64,000 nt of DNA, from assembly GCA_024281995.1 (NCBI GenBank), contig JAMWZW010000006.1:1-64000 (forward strand), given 5' to 3'. Every line of letters starts with the position of its first letter. The stretch's first letter is position 1. Positions 54,015 to 60,901 of the stretch are shown in pieces. The DNA comes from Nitrosomonas sp. Its GTDB lineage: Bacteria > Pseudomonadota > Gammaproteobacteria > Burkholderiales > Nitrosomonadaceae. A program made the position numbers and the translations under genes. The notes beneath the pieces are model-generated. The model made no database searches, had not been told where the DNA came from, and was given only the letters and a program-made list of their open reading frames with translations.

Positions 54015-57000
54015 CTACGTAAAATCCACCGTAATATTCTGCCCCACCAGCAACACCGCTTCATCATTGGTATATACGTGATAATAACCGGAGCCGCGGC
54101 TGCCACCATCGACCCAGCCGCCATCTTCCACAATGATGTGGCCTGCGGCATTGCCATTGACTTTCAGCGTATTGCTGGTATCCGATAGATTAAGCAAATC
54201 GGCGGCGGTTAACGTCAGTGTGTTGTCACCTTGGCCGAACAAACAAAAGGTTTCAATACCGCTGATGTCACCGCCGAAATCCGCCAGGTCGAGATTCAAG
54301 CCGTTACCGGCAAGGTGCAGCACATCGTTGCCTGCGCCACCAGCAACCGATACGAAATCGAGATCGGTCACGGTAATTTTGTCATTGCCCGCGCCCGCTT
54401 TAAAGACATCCTCCCCGCCACGGCCAACCAGTAAATCATTGCCATCGTCCGCTTCAAAAATATCCGCTGCTGATGTACCCCTGAGGACATCATCACCGGG
54501 CGTGCCCTGAATCACATTGCCGCCGCCACCGCCAAAATCGCGGCTGCCAAAGATCACGTAGCTAGCGCCGGAACTGTAGCCATTGGAACTACTATATGGA
54601 TTACCGACAATCACATCATCAAAACCATCGCCGTTAACATCACCAGCACTGCTTACAGGGCCTCCACCCTCAAGACCGGCGTTCAGGAGAATACCGGTAT
54701 TACCATCCAGACTGGATAAGCTCAGCGTAGCACTAAAACCTGAAGCCCTGCCAAAAACAATATAGCTGTAAATAGAGAAAGATGGATCAGAACCGCCACT
54801 CTCGATAATCAAATCATCGAAGCCGTCGCCGTTGAAATCTCCAGCACCGCCGACTGAATCACCAGAGTATTCTTGATCGTATACGCCCACCACACGGAAA
54901 CCGTTATTGCCGTCAAGATTGGACAGATCCAACGTGGCAGAAAAACCAGAAGCCTTGCCAAACACCACATAACTGGCGCCGACACTTTGTTTGCCGTTCG
55001 AATCAACTCGATTAGCGCCAACAATTAGATCATCGAAGCCGTCACCATTAACATCTCCGGCATTGCTGACTGATCCGCCTGAAAAATCCTCTTTCGCCGT
55101 CCCATCCAGACGAAAGCCGTTGCTACCATCAAGGCTAAATAGATTCAATGTGGGATCAAAACCGCTGGACTTACCGAATACCACGTAACTGGAGCCGGCT
55201 AAGAATTTGCCGTTCGGGTCAGCACCTGCGGCACCGATAATCAAATCGTCAAAACCGTCGCCGTTGACGTCTCCAGCATTGCTAACTGATCTGCCTGAAG
55301 AATCCTCTTCCGCCGTCCCATCCAGGCGAAAGCCGTTGCTACCATCCAGGCTGGACAGGTCAAATGTGGCAGAGAAACCGGAAGCCTTGCCAAACACCAC
55401 GTAACTGGAACCGGCTTGAAATTCGCCGCTCGGTGTAGCATCAGGAGCACCGACAATCACATCATCAAAACCATCACCGTTGATATCCCCAGCATTACTG
55501 ACTGAATCGCCTATATCCGCTGCTCCATCAAGGCGAAACCCATTATTGCCGTTCAAGCTGGATAAATTCATCGCGGCAGAAAAACCTGCCGCCTTACCGA
55601 ATACCACGTAGCTGGAGCTAAGAGCCAAACCACCCACAGCGGGAGCGCCAATAATCAAATCATCAAAACTATCGCTGTTGATATCCCCTGCGCTGCTGAC
55701 CGATCCGCCCAAAGCAGTATATGCTGCCACTCCATCCAGGCGAAAACCATTGTTGCCATCGAGACTGGATAAATTTATCGCAGCATCAAAACCAGTGGCC
55801 TTGCCAAACACCACGTAACTGGAACCGGACTCCTCCCCGTTCGGATCAGCACCAGGGGCACCAATAATCACATCGTCAAAGCCATCGCCGTTGACGTCTC
55901 CAGCATTGCTAACTGATCTGCCTAAAGAATCCTCTTCCGCCGCCCCATTCAGGCGGAACCCGTCGTTACCGTCGAGATTGGACAGGTTGATGACGCTTGC
56001 AGTCAGCGGATCCGTACTTACGGCCAAATCAATCTGCAGTACTGCCCCGTGTTTAGTATAAGTATGAAAATTGCCTTGAATACCGCCATCTGTCCAGCCC
56101 CTGCTGAGCCCAACTACGCGATCGCCTGCATTGCCTTTCACTACCAGCGTATCGGTAGTATCCGATAAATCAAACAAATTCGATGCGGCGGTTATGGTCA
56201 ATGTGTTGTCTCCGCTACCGCTCAGATCGATACTTTCAATATTTCTGATCGTATCGCGAAAGTCAGCCAGATTCAGATGGATGCTCTCACCCGTCAATTC
56301 CAGCGTGTCGGTGCCGATCTCGCCATCCACCAATTGGAAGTTGAGATCGGGTATTTTTATGATGTCATCGCCGTTCTCTCCATGAATCACATCTGCCCCA
56401 CCGCCACCAATAATCGTGTCATTGCCATCACCGGCTTCGAAACGTTCTGCCGCCGCAGTTCCCGTGAGATTGTCATCTTCGGCTGTGCCCAACAAAGTCA
56501 CTATGCCGCTAAAGTTGCTGCTGCCAAATATCACGTAACTGGAACCAGATCTATCACCATTCGGATCGGCACTTGGAGCACCAACAAGCAAATCATCAAA
56601 ACCGTCGCCGTTAACATCCCCCCCACTGCTAACTGATGCACCCGAATAATCAAACGCCGCCACGCCATCCAGGCGGACGCCGGTGTTACTGTCCAGACTG
56701 GATAGGTCAATCACTGCACTAAAACCGGCAGCCCTGCCAAACACTACATAACTGGAACCGGATCGATCGCCGTTCGGATCGGCCCCGGAGGCGCCGACAA
56801 TCAAATCATCAAATCCATCACCATTAACATCACCTGCGTTACCGACTGATCCGCTCGCTCCATACAAGCGGAAACCGTTGCTGCCGTCGAGATCGGATAG
56901 ATTCATTGTGGCACTAAAACCAGAGATCTTGCCAAACACCACATAACTGGAGCCAGCAGCACCGATAATCAAATCATCAAAACCATCGCCGTTGACATCC

Positions 57001-57974
57001 CCAGCATTGCTAACTGAAGAGCCCGAATCATCACCTGCTGATGCCCCATCCAGACGGAAACCGTTATTACCATCAAGGCTGGATAAATCCATTGTGGCGC
57101 CAAATCCTCCAACCTTACCGAATACCACGTAAATGGAACCGGAACTACTGCCGTTCGGATCGGCTCCAGGAGCACCGACGAGCACATCATCGAATCCATC
57201 GCCATTGACGTCACCGGCACCACTGACCGAAGAACCCAACAGATCATAGGTAGCTCCTCCAATCAAACGAAAACCATTGCTGCCATCCAGACTGGATACA
57301 TTCATGTGGGCACTAAATCCTCCGGCTTTGCCAAACACCACATAACTGGCATCCAAACCACCGACCGTGAAAGGAGTTGGCGCACCAGCAATAAAATCGT
57401 CGAAACCATCGCCGTTAATGTCTCCCGCACTACTGACGTTACTACCATTAGATAGAAGCTGTGTCAGATGGAAACCATTGTTACCGTCCAGGCTGGATAA
57501 ATCCAATGTGGGACTGAAACCCGAGGACTTGCCAAACACCACATAACTGTAGCCCGCATCATGGGGATAAATAGCGGAAGAACCATCTCTTAGATGAGCA
57601 CCGACCAGCACATCATCAAAACCATCACCGTTGATGTCACCCGCATCGCTGACCGTGTCTGTGCGTATCGCATAAAGACTACCCCCAGTAGTTTCACCAT
57701 CCAAACGAAAACCATTGCTACCATCGAGGGCGGACAAATCCAGCGTAGCATTAAACCCCGACGCTTTACCAAACACCACGTAACTGGCACCGGAACTATA
57801 GGCATCCTGATCAACTCCAACGGCATTAATAATCACGTCATCAAAGCCGTCACCGTTAACATCTCCCGCATTGCTGACCGACCCGCCCGATTGGTCATAC
57901 GCCGCAGCCCCATCCAAACGAAATCCATTGCCGCCATCGAGACTGGATAAATTGATGCTATTAATAATTGCCAT
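54015..57974 (-). CDS. FG-GAP propeller protein 8, double module (fourteen blades)
   Basis: The 1319-residue protein (ATG 57974, with AGGAG 9 bases upstream) has two full modules. Module one: seven blades, RTX-like GDGNDTIIGGGGADVIHGEN, and a diverged C-terminal domain with NIESIDLSGSGDNTLTITAA (about residues 490-650). After STDPLTASVINLSNLDG a second set of seven blades and the common C-terminus follow. Blade 2 of module two has a damaged calcium loop (DINSDSFDD). RTX-like segment two is slightly changed (EADDGNDLLVGRGGEDVF). As in protein 5, this looks like two genes fused end to end, but the internal C-terminal domain is of a different type, so the two fusions probably arose separately. 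Confidence 0.85.
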   Translation of the reverse strand: MAIINSINLSSLDGGNGFRLDGAAAYDQSGGSVSNAGDVNGDGFDDVIINAVGVDQDAYSSGASYVVFGKASGFNATLDLSALDGSNGFRLDGETTGGSLYAIRTDTVSDAGDINGDGFDDVLVGAHLRDGSSAIYPHDAGYSYVVFGKSSGFSPTLDLSSLDGNNGFHLTQLLSNGSNVSSAGDINGDGFDDFIAGAPTPFTVGGLDASYVVFGKAGGFSAHMNVSSLDGSNGFRLIGGATYDLLGSSVSGAGDVNGDGFDDVLVGAPGADPNGSSSGSIYVVFGKVGGFGATMDLSSLDGNNGFRLDGASAGDDSGSSVSNAGDVNGDGFDDLIIGAAGSSYVVFGKISGFSATMNLSDLDGSNGFRLYGASGSVGNAGDVNGDGFDDLIVGASGADPNGDRSGSSYVVFGRAAGFSAVIDLSSLDSNTGVRLDGVAAFDYSGASVSSGGDVNGDGFDDLLVGAPSADPNGDRSGSSYVIFGSSNFSGIVTLLGTAEDDNLTGTAAAERFEAGDGNDTIIGGGGADVIHGENGDDIIKIPDLNFQLVDGEIGTDTLELTGESIHLNLADFRDTIRNIESIDLSGSGDNTLTITAASNLFDLSDTTDTLVVKGNAGDRVVGLSRGWTDGGIQGNFHTYTKHGAVLQIDLAVSTDPLTASVINLSNLDGNDGFRLNGAAEEDSLGRSVSNAGDVNGDGFDDVIIGAPGADPNGEESGSSYVVFGKATGFDAAINLSSLDGNNGFRLDGVAAYTALGGSVSSAGDINSDSFDDLIIGAPAVGGLALSSSYVVFGKAAGFSAAMNLSSLNGNNGFRLDGAADIGDSVSNAGDINGDGFDDVIVGAPDATPSGEFQAGSSYVVFGKASGFSATFDLSSLDGSNGFRLDGTAEEDSSGRSVSNAGDVNGDGFDDLIIGAAGADPNGKFLAGSSYVVFGKSSGFDPTLNLFSLDGSNGFRLDGTAKEDFSGGSVSNAGDVNGDGFDDLIVGANRVDSNGKQSVGASYVVFGKASGFSATLDLSNLDGNNGFRVVGVYDQEYSGDSVGGAGDFNGDGFDDLIIESGGSDPSFSIYSYIVFGRASGFSATLSLSSLDGNTGILLNAGLEGGGPVSSAGDVNGDGFDDVIVGNPYSSSNGYSSGASYVIFGSRDFGGGGGNVIQGTPGDDVLRGTSAADIFEADDGNDLLVGRGGEDVFKAGAGNDKITVTDLDFVSVAGGAGNDVLHLAGNGLNLDLADFGGDISGIETFCLFGQGDNTLTLTAADLLNLSDTSNTLKVNGNAAGHIIVEDGGWVDGGSRGSGYYHVYTNDEAVLLVGQNITVDFT

Positions 57975-58289
57975 GATCAAGAACTCCTGAGAAATTAAAT
58001 GATAGGGTCATTTGCAAGAAGTGTTTACCACGCTTTTTAATTAACTAATTGAATGTACACTTCCATTATGATGGATGCTACGCCGAACAGATTTTCTTGA
58101 CAATTATTAGGTTTTTTAATTGCTATGAATCTGGGCAGATTGATTATCCATTCCAGTGAAAAATACAGGTGACATATGCGGTATTTTTGGGGGTTCTATT
58201 CGTCATTCCGCGCGCAGTAAGAAATATCTTTGATTCAACACCATAAATTTCTCATTGCGCACGGAATGCGCAGTAATTATTGAAATCCG
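57975..58289. other. Spacer with large stem-loop
   Basis: A 315-base gap between propeller genes 8 and 9. Its right part should hold the promoter of gene 8. The left part, just after the stop of gene 9 (read leftward, around 58204-58268), has a large stem-loop. No gene is evident. Confidence 0.5.
58204..58268 (-). repeat. Large imperfect stem-loop after propeller gene 9
   Basis: CATTCCGCGCGCAGTAAGAA (58204 on) is nearly complementary to the stretch ending GCGCACGGAATG (58247-58268): 19 of 22 positions pair around a 21-base loop. It may be a REP-like element or an end-of-transcript structure. Confidence 0.5.
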
Positions 58290-60293
58290 CTACGTAAAAT
58301 CAATCGTGATGTTCTGCCCCACCAGCAATACCGCGTCTTCATTGGTATATACATGATAATAACCGGAACCACGAGGGCCTTCGTCGACCCAGCCGCTATC
58401 TTCCACAATGATGTGGCCTGCGGCATTGCCATTGACTTTCAGCGTATTGCCGGTATCCGATAGATTAAGCAGACCGGCTGCGGTTAATGTCAGCGTGTTG
58501 TCGCCTTGGCCGAACAAACAAAAGGTTTCAATGCCGCTGATGTTACTGCCAAAATCTGCCAGGTCGAGATTTAAGCCGTTACCGGCAAGGTGCAATACAT
58601 CGTTGCCCGTGCCGCCAGCAACTGATGCAAAATCGAGATCGGTCACGGTAATTTTGTCATTGCCCGCGCCCGCTTTAAAGACATCCGCCCCGCCACGGCC
58701 AACCATCAGATCGTTGCCGTCACCGGCTTCAAAAATATCCGCTGCTGATGTGCCTTTGAGGACATCATTCCCAGGCGTGCCCGCAATGACATTACCGCCG
58801 CCACCGCCAAAATCGCGGCTGCCAAACACCACATAACTGGAACCGGAATCTTTACCGTTCGGGTCAGCTTTCGGAGCACCGACCAGCAAATCGTCAAAGC
58901 CATCACCGTTGACATCCCCGGCACCGCTGACCGACCAGCCCGATCCATCACCTTCTGCTACCCCGTCCAGACGGAAACCATTAGTACCATCCAGGTTGGA
59001 TAAATTCATCACGGCAGCAAAACCGGCAGCCTGACCAAGCACCACGTAACTGGAGCCGGAGAAATTACCGTTCCGATCTGCTCCAGCGGCACCGACAATC
59101 AGATCATTAAATCCATCACCATTCACATCTCCAGCGCTACTGACTGAACCGCCCGATCCATCATTTTCTGCCACCCCATCCAAACGAAAACCATTAGTAC
59201 CATCCAGGTTGGATAAATCCATCGTGGCACTAAAACCAGCGGCCTGGCCAAACACTACATAGCTGGAGCCGGAAGAACTACCGTTCGGGTCTGCTCCGAC
59301 AGCACCGATAATTACATCGCCAAAACCGTCGCCATTGACATCTCCCGCGTTACTTACCGAAATGCCCAATCGATCATTTGTCGCTATTCCATCCAAACGA
59401 AAACCGTTATTGCCATCCAGGCTGGATAAATCCATCGTGGCACTAAAACCAACGGCCTGGCCAAATATCACGTAACTGGAGCCAGAACCAAGACCATTAG
59501 GACTAGCACTATAAGCACCAACAATCATATCCGCAAAGCTATCACCATTGACGTCACCTGCATTACTGACCGAACGACCTGATTCGCCACCTATCGCCCC
59601 ATCCAAACGAAAACCATTAGTACCATCCAGGTTGGATAAATTCATTACGGCAGTAAAACCGGCAGCCTTGCCAAACACCACGTAGCTGGAGCCAGAACCA
59701 GGATCATTAGGGCTAGCATGGGGAGCACCAACAATCACGTCATCAAAACCGTCGCCGTTGACATCTCCCGCGCTACTGACCGAGCCGCCCAATCCATCAA
59801 ACTCCGCCACCCCATCCAGACGAAAACCGTTACTGCCATCGAGATTAGACAAACCTAGCGTGGCAGTGTAGCCGGCAGCTTTACCAAACACCACATAACT
59901 GGAACCACTATATATGCCACTTCGATAGGTACGGGGAGCGCCGATAATTACATCATCATAGCCGTCACCATTGACGTCGCCCGCATTGCTGACTGATTCT
60001 CCAAAATAGCCGTATGCCCCGGATCCAATCAAACAGAAACCATCATTGCCATCTAGGTTGATTAGATCTAATGTGGCCGCAAAACCGGCAGCTTTACCAA
60101 ACACGACATAACTGGAACCATCGAATCCGTTGCCATTGGGAGCACCGACAATCACATCATCAAAACCGTCACCATTGATGTCACCTGCATTGCTTACCGA
60201 TCTGCCCGACAGATCATTCGTTCCCTCTCCTCCATTCATGCGAAAACCGTTGCTGCCATTAAGGCTGGATAAATTAATACTGTTAATTGCCAT
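58290..60293 (-). CDS. FG-GAP propeller protein 9 (seven blades, RTX C-terminus)
   Basis: The 667-residue protein (ATG 60293; AGGAG lies upstream) starts MAINSINLSSLNGSNGFRMN and has seven blades. Strand ends read YVVFGKAAGF in blades 1-3 and YVVFGQAAGF or YVVLGQAAGF in later ones. Blade 4 has a weakened calcium loop (DVNGDSFADMIVGAY) and blade 6 GFNDLIVGAA. The RTX-like segment and C-terminal domain belong to the common group (with LSDTGNTLKV where others have LSDTSNTLKV). Confidence 0.85.
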   Translation of the reverse strand: MAINSINLSSLNGSNGFRMNGGEGTNDLSGRSVSNAGDINGDGFDDVIVGAPNGNGFDGSSYVVFGKAAGFAATLDLINLDGNDGFCLIGSGAYGYFGESVSNAGDVNGDGYDDVIIGAPRTYRSGIYSGSSYVVFGKAAGYTATLGLSNLDGSNGFRLDGVAEFDGLGGSVSSAGDVNGDGFDDVIVGAPHASPNDPGSGSSYVVFGKAAGFTAVMNLSNLDGTNGFRLDGAIGGESGRSVSNAGDVNGDSFADMIVGAYSASPNGLGSGSSYVIFGQAVGFSATMDLSSLDGNNGFRLDGIATNDRLGISVSNAGDVNGDGFGDVIIGAVGADPNGSSSGSSYVVFGQAAGFSATMDLSNLDGTNGFRLDGVAENDGSGGSVSSAGDVNGDGFNDLIVGAAGADRNGNFSGSSYVVLGQAAGFAAVMNLSNLDGTNGFRLDGVAEGDGSGWSVSGAGDVNGDGFDDLLVGAPKADPNGKDSGSSYVVFGSRDFGGGGGNVIAGTPGNDVLKGTSAADIFEAGDGNDLMVGRGGADVFKAGAGNDKITVTDLDFASVAGGTGNDVLHLAGNGLNLDLADFGSNISGIETFCLFGQGDNTLTLTAAGLLNLSDTGNTLKVNGNAAGHIIVEDSGWVDEGPRGSGYYHVYTNEDAVLLVGQNITIDFT

Positions 60294-60434
60294 GATCAAA
60301 GACTCCTAAAAAAATTGGGCAATAAACCTTGCTTGAAGCATCTACTTGCTACGTCATTTTAAAAAATTAAGCAGCAAGTAAATGCTAGGCTGGAAAAATC
60401 GTGTTGACAATCGTGGCGAACACGTAGTCACTGA

Positions 60435-60540
60435 ACAATAAAGCACCCCGCCGCAAGCAGCACGGTATTAACTGCATCCTTCAATCTGCCGGCTTGAAAA
60501 CGATTCGCGTCCCAGGGAATGACGAATTAAACCCGCAAGG
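60435..60540. repeat. Dispersed repeat, copy 2
   Basis: It starts with the same AATAAAGCACCCCGCCGCAA and GCAGCACGGTATTAA as the element at 41061 and ends GACGAATTAAACCCG. The inner part differs from copy 1. Confidence 0.6.
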
Positions 60541-60651
60541 ATTAAAAAACTTACCTAGCTTTTGCCACACTCTTGTTAGAAAATATTATTATGGGATATA
60601 TTTTTATAGAATATTTTGACCTTATTTCTACTTATCCTAAAAAGCTGATCG

Positions 60652-60745
60652 ATGACAACAGCCATTAAAGTACTTTTCCTGGATGAAGGCGAAATGGGGT
60701 AAACAATGGAATTTCTGTGAAAGAGCACCACGCACTAGGAAAACT
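60652..60745 (+). pseudogene. Decayed 5' fragment of a gpsA-like gene
   Basis: From ATG 60652 the sequence follows the start of the gpsA-like gene at 50907: ATGACAACA, then CCTGG, GAAATGGG, and CAATGGA against CGATGGA. In-frame stops have replaced codons (GGCCAA became GGGTAA, and CTGCTTAAA became CTGTGAAAG). Similarity ends after about 30 codons. Upstream bases also resemble those before 50907 (TTCTACTTAT in both). It is convergent with the propeller gene to its right, as the intact copy is. Confidence 0.75.
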
Positions 60746-60754
60746 CTTGACAAG

Positions 60755-60782
60755 TGTCATTTCGAGCAAGAGCGAGAAATCT
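60755..60782. repeat. Short dispersed repeat fragment
   Basis: GTCATTTCGAGCAAGAGCGA followed by GAAATCT is the kind of palindromic dispersed repeat often seen between genes in many bacteria. Only one copy is in this window. Confidence 0.35.
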
Positions 60783-60901
60783 ATTGCATTGATTATTAAA
60801 GATTCCCCTCTGAAGATGTTCATATATTAGGCATAAACTGCACTTCTTCGTCTATTTTTGCGCAACAATCGACTGCCTCGGAAATTTCTTTCAACGGCCT
60901 G

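Larger units (their letters stand above)
60294..60901. other. Spacer with repeat and gene relic
   Basis: A 608-base gap containing the dispersed repeat (60435-60540), the decayed gpsA-like fragment (60652-60745) and part of another dispersed repeat (60755-60782). The region near 60294-60400 should hold the promoter of propeller gene 9. Confidence 0.6.

Noticed and set aside
60652..60745. A short functional peptide gene starting at the gpsA-like ATG
   Set aside because: In-frame stops occur after about 16 codons and similarity to the gpsA-like gene continues past them, so it is a relic.
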